A DNA stretch of 64,000 nucleotides from Sphaerochaeta halotolerans (GCF_003429665.1 NZ_QUWK01000001.1:186001-250000); one strand, 5' to 3'. Positions 42,691-52,122 are shown, numbered from the stretch's first letter. Made by a program: numbers and translations. The notes: a model not told the origin generated them from the letters alone.

Positions 42691-42731
42691 GGTAGCCCAG
42701 GCGATGCTGTAAGCAAAGCGCCCGGGCTGCC
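42691..42731 (+). other. Second stem-loop in glnN leader
   Basis: GGTAGCCC/GGGCTGCC with one internal mismatch then GGCG/CGCC, enclosing a 15-base loop that itself can form TGC/GCA. It lies between the attenuator and the ribosome site. No known riboswitch is recognised. Confidence 0.45.
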
Positions 42732-42770
42732 GGGGACCCCGTTTGTGCATTATAGAGAGTGGAGGACTGT

Positions 42771-44864
42771 ATGAAAGAACGAGCAGATCAGTATTTTGGG
42801 AGCATGGTATTTGGGTACGAGAAGATGAAAGAGTATCTCTCAAAAGACACCTACCGCCAGCTGAAAGAGACCATCAGGGTAGGAAAAGAACTGAATCTGG
42901 ATATTGCCAACCAGGTTGCCCATGCCATGAAGGAGTGGGCCTTGAGTGAAGGTGCTACCCACTATTGTCACTGGTTTCAGCCCATGACCAGCATTACCGC
43001 AGAAAAGCATGAGAGTTTTTTGGTTCCTTCCTCTGAAGGTATCGCCCTTATGGAGTTCAGTGGAAAAGAGTTGATCAAGGGAGAGCCTGATGCATCTTCG
43101 TTCCCGTCCGGTGGCCTCAGGGCAACCTTCGAGGCGCGTGGGTATACTGCTTGGGACCCTTCCAGTTATGCATTTATCAAGGAGAATACACTCTGTATCC
43201 CTACTGCGTTCTGCTCTTATAGCGGAGAAGTATTGGACAAGAAAACCCCATTGCTTCGTTCCATGGAAGTCATAAGCCGTGAGGCCATCAGGATTCTGAA
43301 ACTCTTTGGGCGAAGTGATGTGAAGCGTGTGGTGACCACGGTAGGACCTGAGCAGGAGTATTTCCTGGTTGATAAGGACCTCTACCTGCAACGCAAGGAC
43401 TTGATCCACACTGGTCGTACCCTTGTAGGGGCACGCCCCCCAAAGGGCCAGGAGTTGGAGGACCACTACTTCGGCAATCTCAAGAGTCGTGTTTCTGCCT
43501 TCATGCAGGAGCTGGATGAAGAACTTTGGAAACTTGGAATCTTTGCCAAGACAGAACATAACGAGGTTGCTCCCAGCCAGCATGAGCTTGCTCCCGTCTT
43601 TACCACAAGCAACCTTGCCGTCGATCAGAACCAGCTGACTATGGAAATAATGAAGAAAATTGCCAATAAGCATGGTCTTGTCTGTTTACTGCACGAGAAA
43701 CCGTTTGCTGGGGTGAACGGATCAGGGAAACACAACAACTGGTCGATCTCAACGGACACAGGGCTGAACCTTCTGGAACCGGGAGACAACCCAAAGGACA
43801 ATGCTCAGTTCCTGCTCTTCCTTGTAGCGGTAATCGCTGCTGTGGATGAGTATCAGGACCTGCTTCGCGTCTCGGTTGCCAGTGCAGGGAATGATCATCG
43901 CCTCGGTGCCAATGAGGCTCCTCCGGCCATCGTCAGCATGTTCCTTGGGGAAGAGTTGACTGAAATTCTTGATTCCCTTGTTGACGGAACCGATTATCCC
44001 AATAAAGAGAGATCCTCCATGCTGCTTGGAGTAAACCTCTTGCCTCCATTCCCCAGGGATACCACCGACCGAAACCGCACCAGTCCATTTGCCTTTACCG
44101 GCAACAAATTCGAGTTCCGTATGCTCGGTTCCTCGTTCTCTGTCTCTGGACCAAACTTTGTCCTGAATACGATAATTGCTGAGCAACTCTCCCGTTTTGC
44201 CAATCAGTTGGAGCAGGCAAAGGATTTCGAAAGTGAACTCTCTGCCTTGGTAAAAGAGACCTATAGCAAGCACAGAAGGATTGTGTTCAATGGCAACAAC
44301 TATGCACCTGAATGGATTGATGAGGCAAAGAGAAGGGGATTGCTGAACCTCGTAAGCACCCCTGAAGCCCTCCCCACCTTTATTCATGCGAAAAACATTG
44401 CGCTGTTTGAGAAGTTCGGGGTGCTCTCCTCATCAGAGATGCATAGTCGCTATGAGATTGTCCTGGAAAACTATTGCAAGACACTCAATATCGAGGCGCT
44501 CACGCTCGTCGATATGATGAGAAAACAAGTACTTCCTGCCCTGAGTGCTTTCAGCGGGGCACTGGCAAGAAGTTTTCTGGACAAGAAAGCAGCAGTATCC
44601 TCCCTTTCACTTTCCTATGAGGCAGGGCTGATTGCTGAGTTGAGTAATCTTGCCGATGGATTGGATAAGGAAGTAGCTCTGCTGGAACAGCAACTCCTGG
44701 AAGCGAGAATGGTAGAAGATATAAGCAGTGAAAGCTACTTCTATCATGATACAGTCCTTGCCCAGATGGCACAGGTTCGCTCTCTGTGTGATACTGCTGA
44801 ACTCCTCACTGATCAGCAGTACTGGCCCATTCCCACATACGAATCACTTCTGTATTCCGTGTAA
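42771..44864 (+). CDS. glnN: Glutamine synthetase type III
   Basis: 697 residues, the size of GSIII. Family motifs: HYCHWFQPMTSITAEKHESF, FPSGGLRATFEARGYTAWDP, VGPEQEYFLVDKDL, KTEHNEVAPSQHELAPVF, HEKPFAGVNGSGKHNNWS and RTSPFAFTGNKFEFRMLGSS. It makes glutamine from glutamate, ammonia and ATP and usually forms dodecamers. ATG 42771 has GGAGG seven bases upstream; a GTG 12 bases earlier is in frame but overlaps that site. It is the second glutamine synthetase in the window besides glnA and has its own attenuator leader. Confidence 0.97.
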   Translation: MKERADQYFGSMVFGYEKMKEYLSKDTYRQLKETIRVGKELNLDIANQVAHAMKEWALSEGATHYCHWFQPMTSITAEKHESFLVPSSEGIALMEFSGKELIKGEPDASSFPSGGLRATFEARGYTAWDPSSYAFIKENTLCIPTAFCSYSGEVLDKKTPLLRSMEVISREAIRILKLFGRSDVKRVVTTVGPEQEYFLVDKDLYLQRKDLIHTGRTLVGARPPKGQELEDHYFGNLKSRVSAFMQELDEELWKLGIFAKTEHNEVAPSQHELAPVFTTSNLAVDQNQLTMEIMKKIANKHGLVCLLHEKPFAGVNGSGKHNNWSISTDTGLNLLEPGDNPKDNAQFLLFLVAVIAAVDEYQDLLRVSVASAGNDHRLGANEAPPAIVSMFLGEELTEILDSLVDGTDYPNKERSSMLLGVNLLPPFPRDTTDRNRTSPFAFTGNKFEFRMLGSSFSVSGPNFVLNTIIAEQLSRFANQLEQAKDFESELSALVKETYSKHRRIVFNGNNYAPEWIDEAKRRGLLNLVSTPEALPTFIHAKNIALFEKFGVLSSSEMHSRYEIVLENYCKTLNIEALTLVDMMRKQVLPALSAFSGALARSFLDKKAAVSSLSLSYEAGLIAELSNLADGLDKEVALLEQQLLEARMVEDISSESYFYHDTVLAQMAQVRSLCDTAELLTDQQYWPIPTYESLLYSV

Positions 44865-44885
44865 CACGTTGTGTTGCTTCGTGCT

Positions 44886-44924
44886 GGGGGCTTTCTGAGT
44901 TGTGTCGGAAAGCCCCCTCTTTGT
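44886..44924 (+). terminator. Terminator of glnN
   Basis: GGGGGCTTTC and GAAAGCCCCC pair perfectly around a 12-base loop, followed by TCTTTGT, 22 bp after the glnN stop. Confidence 0.88.
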
Positions 44925-44996
44925 AGGGTATTCAGTGTCTTCTTTCTTACAAATAACCGTACAAGCCAATTGAATTCCTTGCTTTTGCAGACTACC

Positions 44997-45944
44997 ATGT
45001 GGGGTATGAAAACGAAGCAAGAACAGACTATTCCTCTCCTTGATGATATTTCAAGGTCACTGTTCAACACCATTCCAGACCCTTTTATCGTGGTGGGTGA
45101 GGATGGTACCTATCTTGAGGTACTCGGAGGAACAGAACGCTCGCTTTATGATGATGGAATTCCCTTGAAAGGAAAGAACATCTATGGCTTTATGCCCAAG
45201 AAGTTTGCTGACTTCTTCATGGGGCAGGTGCATCATACCTTGGAATCAGGAAAACTGAACACCTTCGATTACCAGTTGGAAACCGAGGACGTCACCCTTA
45301 CCACCAAGAATGGCCCGGGGGGAACGCAATGGTTTGAGGCCCGGATGTATCCCTTGGAGAAACCCTATCAGGGGCAGCGGGCTGTGTCAGTGCTGATCAT
45401 CAACATCACGGAGAGGCGGACCCTGCATAAGCAACTCAGGGATCTTTCCAATATAGATCCCCTGACTGGATTGTATAATCGTCGCTACTTCCTGCAACGT
45501 GTTTCTCTTCATCTCAGGGAAGCGGGGAGGGCTCATATCCTGATCTGTGACATCGATCATTTCAAGAATATCAACGACACCTATGGGCACCTAGCTGGGG
45601 ACGCGGTGCTTCAGGAGTTTGCCTCTCGTGTAAGAGAGGTAATCAAGCATAGTAGAGCTATTGCACGATACGGTGGGGACGAGTTTATCATTGCAGTGAC
45701 AAACAAGAGCGATACTGAGGCAGTTGCAATTGCAGAGGATTTGCGAATACATGTCGCTTCAAAGCCGTTCTTCTTCCAGAACCTGGAATTGAATGTTCAC
45801 ATCTCTATAGGTGTTGCCCGGGTGCAAGGTCCTAATATTTCTTCCATCTCTTTGATTAGCGAAGCTGATATTGCCTTGTATAGAGCAAAAGCGTCAGGAA
45901 GGAATAAGGTATGTTTGTTTACCCCATCTATGAGGGAACTCTAA
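44997..45944 (+). CDS. PAS-like/GGDEF diguanylate cyclase
   Basis: About 315 residues. A PAS-like sensor (about 10-140: TIPDPFIVVGEDGTYLEVLG, ending VLIINITERRTL) precedes a GGDEF domain (about 150-312) with DPLTGLYNRRYF, LICDIDHFKNINDTYGH and the intact active motif RYGGDEFI. It makes cyclic di-GMP. There is no inhibitory RxxD site at the usual position. The start is uncertain (44997 or 45006; neither has a good ribosome site). The stop overlaps the next gene's ATG by one base, so the two are co-translated. Confidence 0.9.
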   Translation: MWGMKTKQEQTIPLLDDISRSLFNTIPDPFIVVGEDGTYLEVLGGTERSLYDDGIPLKGKNIYGFMPKKFADFFMGQVHHTLESGKLNTFDYQLETEDVTLTTKNGPGGTQWFEARMYPLEKPYQGQRAVSVLIINITERRTLHKQLRDLSNIDPLTGLYNRRYFLQRVSLHLREAGRAHILICDIDHFKNINDTYGHLAGDAVLQEFASRVREVIKHSRAIARYGGDEFIIAVTNKSDTEAVAIAEDLRIHVASKPFFFQNLELNVHISIGVARVQGPNISSISLISEADIALYRAKASGRNKVCLFTPSMREL

Positions 45945-47950
45945 TGGCTAATGTTCTCTTCAACATTGCAATGTTGTTGACCCTCAGTGTCTTTTTCGCT
46001 ACCTATCCATTCAAGAACCCAGAAAAGGTATATTCCTACCATATCCTGATTGGGTTCATTATTGGTGTCGTAGGAATCTTGGTAATGCTCAACCCTTTCA
46101 TTCTCGAACAAGGTGTTGTATTTGATTCTCGTTCCATCCTTATTGTCGTCTCGGGTATGGTCTTTGGAATACTACCGACATTTATTGGAAGCTTGATGAT
46201 GGCAATATTCAGAGTCTTGAATGGCGGAGCTGGTCTCTATGCAGGATTAGCGACTATCATTTCAAGTACAATTGTTGGAACGCTTTGGCATCATTTCCGC
46301 TACACCACAGTGCTTGAGAAACGGAGCAATATCAATATCGAGTTCTATCTTGTTGGTTTGTTGAACCATGTAATCATGCTCCTGTGCATGTTGCTTATGC
46401 CCTCTTCGGTGAGGGTTCAGGTCTTTTCTGTGATGACATTTCCCATTCTGGTTTTCTATCCGATAGGAACATACTTGCTCTGTCTCCTGCTCTTCAGCCA
46501 AGTCTACCGTTTGAACGATATCGCTGCCTTGAGAAAAAGCGAACATCAGTTTAAGACAATATTTGAAAAAGCACCGATTGGGATGTCACTGACCAACCTC
46601 AGAACGGGGGAAATTGAGAATATCAACCAGAGTTATCTCGATATATTGGGATATTCAAGGGAAGAGGTGCTTGGTCATACTTGGGCAGAATTCACCCACC
46701 CTGAAGATGTGAAGATGAGCAACAGCGTCACACAAAGGATGTATACTGGGGGAGAGGACTCCCTTACGTTGGATAAGCGTTTCCTGAAAAAGGATGGCTC
46801 AACCGTCTGGGCGAATCTGTCCCTCTGTGTATTCCCTGAAGAGAACCTTGTAGATATAAACAGCCTCTGTATGACCGTCGATATCACTAAACGGAAGCTT
46901 GCTGAACAGCAGATTCTCTATGCATCTACTCACGATGCACTAACTGATCTATACAACCGGGTAGAGTTCGAGCGGGTGATCAGCAGCATGCCTTTGGAGG
47001 GGAATCTACCCTTGAGTGTCGTGTTTTCTGACATGAATCGGCTTAAGATTATCAATGAGGCCTTTGGACGGGAGGAAGGAAATCGAATCCTGAAACAGGT
47101 CGCTGTCATATTGCAAGAAACCTTCCCTGATTGCTCGTTCCTTTTCAGAGTTGGAGGCGATGAGTTTGCACTCTTGCTGCCTGGCTATACAGCAAGGGAG
47201 TGTGAGCCTCGTCTTGAGGTTGCCTCGGAGGAAGTATCACGTCTCAGAGTAATGGATGCTGTTGCTCCTTCAATCAGTTTCGGACTCTATGTGGTAGAGG
47301 ATGCACCATTTGATTTGAATGAGGCCGTACAGTTGGCTGAGAAGCACCTTGCCACACAAAAGTTGCTCGATAGCCCCCAGATGCAGGGGAAAGCAGTCTA
47401 TGCCATTATCAACACGCTCCATGAGAAGAATAAACGGGAAGAGGCCCACTCAAGGCGAGTCAGTGAACTCAGTGAACAGTTGGGAAGAGCCTTTGGTCTC
47501 AGTGAACGATTGTGTACTGAGTTGCGTCTGGTGGGATTGCTGCATGATATCGGAAAAATTGCCATTGCTGAAAACATTCTCAACAAGGATGGAAAGCTGT
47601 CCCCCTTGGAGTGGGAGGAGATGAAAAGGCATGCAGAGATTGGCTTTCGTATTCTCAGCTCAGTAGAGGACATGCAAGCGTTGGCACCCTATGTGCTTGC
47701 CCATCATGAGCGCTATGATGGAACTGGATATCCCAAGGCCATACGAGGAACGACAATTCCTCTGCAATCCAGAATGATTGCCATTGTTGATGCGTATGAT
47801 GCGATGACCAGTGAGAGAACGTACCGCAAAGCAGTCTCTACCCTTGAAGCAGCAAAGGAGATTAAGCGGTGCGCAGGATCCCAGTTCGATCCTGAGCTTG
47901 CTAAACTCTTCATTGAACAGGTACTTGTCATCTCCTATGACGACCTGTAA
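45944..47950 (+). CDS. 5TMR-LYT/PAS/GGDEF/HD-GYP membrane protein
   Basis: 668 residues. Residues 1-190 have about six membrane segments with the LytS-YhcK 5TM signature (VSGMVFGILPTFIGSLMMAI, LNGGAGLYAGLATI). A PAS domain follows (about 200-320, EKAPIGMSLTNL to VDITKRKL), then GGDEF with RVGGDEFALL, then HD-GYP with LLHDIGKIAIAE and HHERYDGTGYP. The protein may both make and break cyclic di-GMP, or the GGDEF may be regulatory. GAGGGA precedes the ATG, which overlaps the upstream cyclase stop. Confidence 0.93.
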   Translation: MANVLFNIAMLLTLSVFFATYPFKNPEKVYSYHILIGFIIGVVGILVMLNPFILEQGVVFDSRSILIVVSGMVFGILPTFIGSLMMAIFRVLNGGAGLYAGLATIISSTIVGTLWHHFRYTTVLEKRSNINIEFYLVGLLNHVIMLLCMLLMPSSVRVQVFSVMTFPILVFYPIGTYLLCLLLFSQVYRLNDIAALRKSEHQFKTIFEKAPIGMSLTNLRTGEIENINQSYLDILGYSREEVLGHTWAEFTHPEDVKMSNSVTQRMYTGGEDSLTLDKRFLKKDGSTVWANLSLCVFPEENLVDINSLCMTVDITKRKLAEQQILYASTHDALTDLYNRVEFERVISSMPLEGNLPLSVVFSDMNRLKIINEAFGREEGNRILKQVAVILQETFPDCSFLFRVGGDEFALLLPGYTARECEPRLEVASEEVSRLRVMDAVAPSISFGLYVVEDAPFDLNEAVQLAEKHLATQKLLDSPQMQGKAVYAIINTLHEKNKREEAHSRRVSELSEQLGRAFGLSERLCTELRLVGLLHDIGKIAIAENILNKDGKLSPLEWEEMKRHAEIGFRILSSVEDMQALAPYVLAHHERYDGTGYPKAIRGTTIPLQSRMIAIVDAYDAMTSERTYRKAVSTLEAAKEIKRCAGSQFDPELAKLFIEQVLVISYDDL

Positions 47951-47960
47951 GGGCCGTTCC

Positions 47961-47989
47961 TTGACAGCTGAGAGGTACGGACTTACCAT
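47961..47989 (+). promoter_or_regulatory. Promoter of cytidylate-kinase-like gene
   Basis: TTGACA, 17-base spacer, TACCAT; start of the gene 22 bp downstream. Confidence 0.5.
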
Positions 47990-48011
47990 GGAATTACCAG
48001 AGGAGGTGTCT

Positions 48012-48665
48012 ATGGGAGTCATTACTATTTCCCGTCAGATTGGCAGTGAAGGAACCTTTATTGCCAAGCAAGTGGCCGAGCAACTGGGGCTTTCCTTCGT
48101 GGACAAGCAAGATATTGAGAAAATCATGCATGAGTATGGCTTCAGTGGGTTTGACGAAGTCTATGACAGTCTTCCTACATTTTGGGAACGATTTGACCAA
48201 CACCGCTACCTGACCGTTGACTTTCTGCTTGCAGTCATGCGTGCATTTGCTAAGGTTGGCAATGTAGTCATGCTCGGACGAGGAGGGTTTGGTCTTCTGC
48301 AAGGCTATACTGATGTCCTGAATGTAAGGATAAAGGCTCCACTTGAACTCAGGGTCCAGAGAAAGCAGAAAGAGCGGGGTGGAACTGATGAACAGACAAG
48401 GAAAGCGCTCATAGATCAGGAACTGGTAAGAACATCCTTTGTACAGTCCGACTTGCAGTACAACCAACGTGATGCTTCTCTCTTCGATCTAGTCATTGAT
48501 ACCGGTATCGTACCACCAGAAACAGCAACGCTTTGGATTGCTGATGCCTATCAGCAATTGATGAAGCGACCAAGAATTGATGCCAAGACCAGCCGAGCAG
48601 ACCTTGTGGTTGATGACGTATTGCTCAAGCTTGTTGAAAAGATGCTTGGATCAGATGAAGCATGA
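48012..48665 (+). CDS. Cytidylate kinase-like family protein
   Basis: 217 residues. The start GVITISRQIGSEGTFIAKQV matches the P-loop-like N-terminus of the Cmk-like family (SRQIGSGG type), followed by VDKQDIEKI, VMLGRGGFGLL and KAPLELRVQRKQKERG. It is probably a nucleoside or small-molecule kinase; this family is distinct from true Cmk and its substrate is not established. GAGGAGG lies five bases before ATG 48012. The stop overlaps the next ATG by four bases. Confidence 0.85.
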   Translation: MGVITISRQIGSEGTFIAKQVAEQLGLSFVDKQDIEKIMHEYGFSGFDEVYDSLPTFWERFDQHRYLTVDFLLAVMRAFAKVGNVVMLGRGGFGLLQGYTDVLNVRIKAPLELRVQRKQKERGGTDEQTRKALIDQELVRTSFVQSDLQYNQRDASLFDLVIDTGIVPPETATLWIADAYQQLMKRPRIDAKTSRADLVVDDVLLKLVEKMLGSDEA

Positions 48666-49033
48666 GAGAACGATCACCGAGTGCAATCTTGATGGTGGTG
48701 GGAACTGCAGTGCTCTTGGTATTGCTCCTTACACCCGTATTGCTCGCCCTGTTTACCTTGATAGTTTCCAGGGAGTTCTTCTTTAATTACCTCCTTACTG
48801 CTGAGCTCGGGTTGGTAGCCTGTATTGGGGCCTTGTTCCTAACCATTGGAACCATGACAAGAAGGATGGATGCGACCTTGCTGTTCATCTTTCTCCCGTT
48901 GATGCTTTGTACCCTCTTTGCGCTGATGGTACTGAGGGATCCCTCTCCTGTCTTGTCTGGGTTCATGCTGGTTCTCTATAACCTCAGTCTTGTCGGGCTG
49001 ACCTTTCATGGAATTAAGAGTCTGAGAGACTGA
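48662..49033 (+). CDS. Small four-helix membrane protein
   Basis: 123 residues with four predicted membrane segments (about 8-34, 43-63, 70-90, 97-118) and short loops; a positively charged TRRMD turn sits between TM2 and TM3. No family is recognised. The ATGA overlap with the kinase-like gene indicates a shared operon. Confidence 0.65.
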   Translation: MRERSPSAILMVVGTAVLLVLLLTPVLLALFTLIVSREFFFNYLLTAELGLVACIGALFLTIGTMTRRMDATLLFIFLPLMLCTLFALMVLRDPSPVLSGFMLVLYNLSLVGLTFHGIKSLRD

Positions 49034-49058
49034 CAGATGCACAATCTTGAGTTACAGT
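49030..49058 (+). promoter_or_regulatory. Promoter of GNAT gene, likely leaderless
   Basis: CTGACA, 17-base spacer, TACAGT (49053-49058), five bases, ATG 49064. No Shine-Dalgarno. Confidence 0.5.
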
Positions 49059-49063
49059 AGGCT

Positions 49064-49750
49064 ATGGATGTAATCGAAACACTCTCCCTAAGGGGGAGAA
49101 CTACCTATATTGACCTGATTGAACCATTGGAAGAGGGCGTAGCAGAAGTTCTCATTGCTGATGAAGATGGTGTATTGCTCCATGTTCAGGATACAGCGTA
49201 TGTCGCCACACTATTCAATCCAGAGGCAGCAGACACCTTTGCCGAGGCTGTGCCTACCAGTAAAGGTCCAATCTCTGTACACGCAGGACCTCTCGTTTCT
49301 GCATTCAAGGAGCGGGGACTCACTGATCCGCTGGAGTGCATGCAGGCTGTCTATCCCTCCACACAATTGCTTGTTGAAGATGAGTCCATCATCATACGCC
49401 CCCTTATGGATCGTGATCTTCCTGTGGTGTTGCAACACTACAAGCTTGTCGATGAAGCGTATATCCTTGAACGATTTCAAGCAGGGGTCATGATAGCTGC
49501 AGAGACTGATGGCAATCTAGCTGGTTTCATGGGTAGACATATTGAGTGTTCAATGGGCATGTTGGAGGTGCTGCCCCAGTATCGCAGGCGACATGTAGGG
49601 GAAGCACTGGAGCGTACCTACATCAATCACCTGCTTTCCCAGGACATAACCCCCTACTGCCATGTGGTGGCAGGCAATACGGCGTCTCTCTCACTCCAGA
49701 GGAAGCTTGGATTGGAGGTTTCTGCAGAGCTGGTGTATTGGTTTAATTAA
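49064..49750 (+). CDS. GNAT family N-acetyltransferase
   Basis: 228 residues. The N-terminal 110 residues are not recognised; the C-terminal half is a GNAT fold of the FR47-like kind, with acceptor-side MGMLEVLPQYRRRHVGEAL (acetyl-CoA P-loop region RRRHVG) and a final VVAGNTASLSLQRKLGLEV. The substrate is unknown. It precedes argC but has a separate promoter region between, so a link to arginine synthesis is not shown. Confidence 0.8.
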   Translation: MDVIETLSLRGRTTYIDLIEPLEEGVAEVLIADEDGVLLHVQDTAYVATLFNPEAADTFAEAVPTSKGPISVHAGPLVSAFKERGLTDPLECMQAVYPSTQLLVEDESIIIRPLMDRDLPVVLQHYKLVDEAYILERFQAGVMIAAETDGNLAGFMGRHIECSMGMLEVLPQYRRRHVGEALERTYINHLLSQDITPYCHVVAGNTASLSLQRKLGLEVSAELVYWFN

Positions 49751-49766
49751 TATTTATACACAATTA

Positions 49767-49822
49767 TGTGAAAATATATGCAAAGAGTCTGGTCAAAGAG
49801 GAATATTTTTGTATAATTATAC
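49767..49822 (+). promoter_or_regulatory. argC promoter with ARG-box-like sites
   Basis: TGGTCA (49790-49795), 16-base spacer, TATAAT (49812-49817). The -10 lies inside the perfect palindrome GTATAATTATAC (49811-49822), which resembles ArgR sites of the TGAATAATTATTCA kind. A second weaker match, TGTGAAAATATATGCA, is at 49767-49782. No argR gene is in the window. Confidence 0.5.
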
Positions 49823-49847
49823 TAATATTGATGATACGGAGGAACGT

Positions 49848-50888
49848 ATGCTACAAGTTGGAGTCATTGGTGCTACAGGCTATGCAGGGTCACAATTGGT
49901 TGCCCTTTTGGTAAATCATCCATTGGTGGAGATTGCCTACCTTGCCTCACACTCCTACAGCGGAAAGCGTTTCAGTGAGATATATCCCTCTCTTCAGGGA
50001 GGATGTGACCTGCTATTGGAAGAGGAGGACATTGAGGAAGCCAGCAAGCGGTGCTCTGTTTTGTTTCTTGCCCTTCCCCATGGGATGGCGAGTCATAAGG
50101 TGACCAAGGAGATACTGGAGCGTTGCATCATTATTGACCTCGGTGCTGACTATCGGCTCAGCAACAGCAGTGTCTATGAAAGCTGGTACAAGAGTGACCA
50201 TGGGAGCAAGGATTTGCTTGGGGAGGCAGTCTATGGGCTGTGTGAATTGCATCGTGATCGTATTGGAACAGCAAACCTGATTGCAAACCCCGGTTGCTAT
50301 ACCACCTGCAGTATTCTCACCCTGGCTCCCTTGGTTGCAGAGAAGCTTGTCGATCCAACTTCCTTGATCATAGACAGCGCAAGCGGTGTCAGTGGTGCTG
50401 GTCGATCTGAGAAGCTGGGCTCATTGTTCTGTGAGGTCAATGAGTCATATAAGGCATATAGTGTGGCAACCCATCGCCATACCCCGGAGATTGAACAAGA
50501 GTTGAGTGCACTAAACGGTGCAGACCTTGTCGTGCAGTTCACCCCGCATCTGGTTCCCATGCATCGAGGGATTCTCTCTACCTGTTACGCCAATCTGAAG
50601 GAAGGGGTCAGTGAAGCGGAAATAACCTCGGCATACCGGAAGTGGTACGCTGGTGAATCATTTATACGCTTGATGGGCTCCAGTCTTCCTGAGACCCGAT
50701 ATGTCAAGAACACGAACATGTGTGCCATCGGTTGGAAGGTTGATGGAAGAACCAATCGAGTTATTGCTATTGGAGCTATCGACAACTTGGTCAAAGGAGC
50801 TGCCGGTCAGGCAGTGCAAAATATGAATATCCGGTGCAACCTGGGCGAAGAGTCTGGTCTTGCCTCCACGGTTGCCAGCCCCCTATAG
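49848..50888 (+). CDS. argC: N-acetyl-gamma-glutamyl-phosphate reductase
   Basis: 346 residues, normal for ArgC. NADP site VGVIGATGYAGSQLVALL; catalytic Cys in NLIANPGCYTTCS; conserved DSASGVSGAGR and SVATHRHTPEIEQ with the active-site His. It reduces N-acetylglutamyl phosphate to the semialdehyde. CGGAGG lies upstream of ATG 49848, and a longer frame into the GNAT gene is rejected. First gene of argC-argJ-argB-argD. Confidence 0.97.
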   Translation: MLQVGVIGATGYAGSQLVALLVNHPLVEIAYLASHSYSGKRFSEIYPSLQGGCDLLLEEEDIEEASKRCSVLFLALPHGMASHKVTKEILERCIIIDLGADYRLSNSSVYESWYKSDHGSKDLLGEAVYGLCELHRDRIGTANLIANPGCYTTCSILTLAPLVAEKLVDPTSLIIDSASGVSGAGRSEKLGSLFCEVNESYKAYSVATHRHTPEIEQELSALNGADLVVQFTPHLVPMHRGILSTCYANLKEGVSEAEITSAYRKWYAGESFIRLMGSSLPETRYVKNTNMCAIGWKVDGRTNRVIAIGAIDNLVKGAAGQAVQNMNIRCNLGEESGLASTVASPL

Positions 50889-50901
50889 GAGAAATAGAGT
50901 G

Positions 50902-52122
50902 ATGCAGATAATAGATGGTGGCGTTACCGCTGCCTTGGGATTTTCAGCCAATGGTGTAGCCTGCGGTGTCAAGAAACGCAAAAAAGACCTTGCCTTGGTG
51001 CACAGTGAGGTTCCTTGTAGTTTTGCAGGATCCTTTACCACCAATCTGGTGAAAGCAGCCCCGGTTCTCTGGGACCAGAAGCTGGTTTCTTCTTCTCCCC
51101 AGGCTCGGGCTATTGTGATCAACAGTGGCAATGCCAATGCATGCACTGCTTCCCAAGGGGAGAGGGATGCAGAGGCTATGGCCGTGCATACAGCCAAGAC
51201 GTTGGGTTTGCTGCCTGAAGAAGTACTGGTCTGTTCTACCGGCATCATCGGGCTTCCTTTGCCCATGGATAAGATTGTCACTGGGATTGATGCCTGCGCA
51301 AAGGTGCTTGCTTCCTCGAGAGAAGGTGCTCGTGAAGCTGCGAAGGCTATTCTCACCACCGACACCTTCACCAAAGAAATTGCTGTCTCCCTTGAGATTG
51401 ATGGAAAGCAGGTAACCATCGGTGGTATGGCGAAGGGTTCTGGGATGATTCATCCCAACATGGCAACCATGTTGAGTTTCATTACCACCGATGCAACCAT
51501 CGATAAGGCAGTACTGCAAGCGTTGCTTGGGTCCTCCATCCGTGACACCTACAATATGATCAGTGTGGATGGGGATACCTCGACCAATGATACCGTCCTG
51601 GTCCTTGCCAATGGCAAGAGTGGGTGTAATGCGCTTTCTCCTTCCCACAGTCAGTGGGAAGCCTTTACCCAGGCTTTCCTGTATGTCCATAAGGAGCTCG
51701 CAAAGGCAATCGTTCGTGATGGCGAAGGGGCTGGAAAGTTCCTTGAGGTAACAGTCAAGGGAGCAAAGGACAAACAGTCTGCCCAAACCCTTGCCCGTTC
51801 AATCATTAGCAGTAATCTGGTCAAGACAGCCTTCTTTGGCAGTGATGCCAACTGGGGACGGATTCTGTGTGCCATGGGGTACAGTGGAGCTTGTTTTGAT
51901 CCGAATGGTGTGGACCTCTTTTTCTCTTCTTCCAAGGGGACGATACAAGTGGTAGCCGGTGGTTCTCCCTTGGATTTTGACGAGCATATGGCCAAGGGAA
52001 TCCTGCTTGAGAGGGATGTGCAGACGCTTGCAATACTCGGGGACGGAGAGGGGGAAGGCACCGCTTGGGGCTGTGACCTCTCCTACGAATATGTTCGGAT
52101 CAATGGAGATTATAGAAGCTGA
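50902..52122 (+). CDS. argJ: Ornithine acetyltransferase / amino-acid acetyltransferase
   Basis: 406 residues. ArgJ signatures: NSGNANACTASQGERDA, STGIIGLPLPMDKI and the self-cleavage site in GMIHPNMATMLSF, where the Thr before MLSF becomes the new N-terminal nucleophile. It recycles the acetyl group from N-acetylornithine to glutamate, giving the cyclic arginine pathway. AGGAG lies before ATG 50902, with GTG 50899 as an alternative. The stop overlaps the argB start by one base. Confidence 0.96.
   Translation: MQIIDGGVTAALGFSANGVACGVKKRKKDLALVHSEVPCSFAGSFTTNLVKAAPVLWDQKLVSSSPQARAIVINSGNANACTASQGERDAEAMAVHTAKTLGLLPEEVLVCSTGIIGLPLPMDKIVTGIDACAKVLASSREGAREAAKAILTTDTFTKEIAVSLEIDGKQVTIGGMAKGSGMIHPNMATMLSFITTDATIDKAVLQALLGSSIRDTYNMISVDGDTSTNDTVLVLANGKSGCNALSPSHSQWEAFTQAFLYVHKELAKAIVRDGEGAGKFLEVTVKGAKDKQSAQTLARSIISSNLVKTAFFGSDANWGRILCAMGYSGACFDPNGVDLFFSSSKGTIQVVAGGSPLDFDEHMAKGILLERDVQTLAILGDGEGEGTAWGCDLSYEYVRINGDYRS

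Noticed and set aside
42600-42770. Glutamine riboswitch in the glnN leader
   Set aside because: The conserved core of glutamine-I/II riboswitches is absent; the hexaloop/terminator model fits better.
49662-49847. Longer N-terminus for ArgC
   Set aside because: It overlaps the GNAT gene and the promoter palindrome; the ArgC family starts at MLQVGVIGATG with GGAGG upstream.
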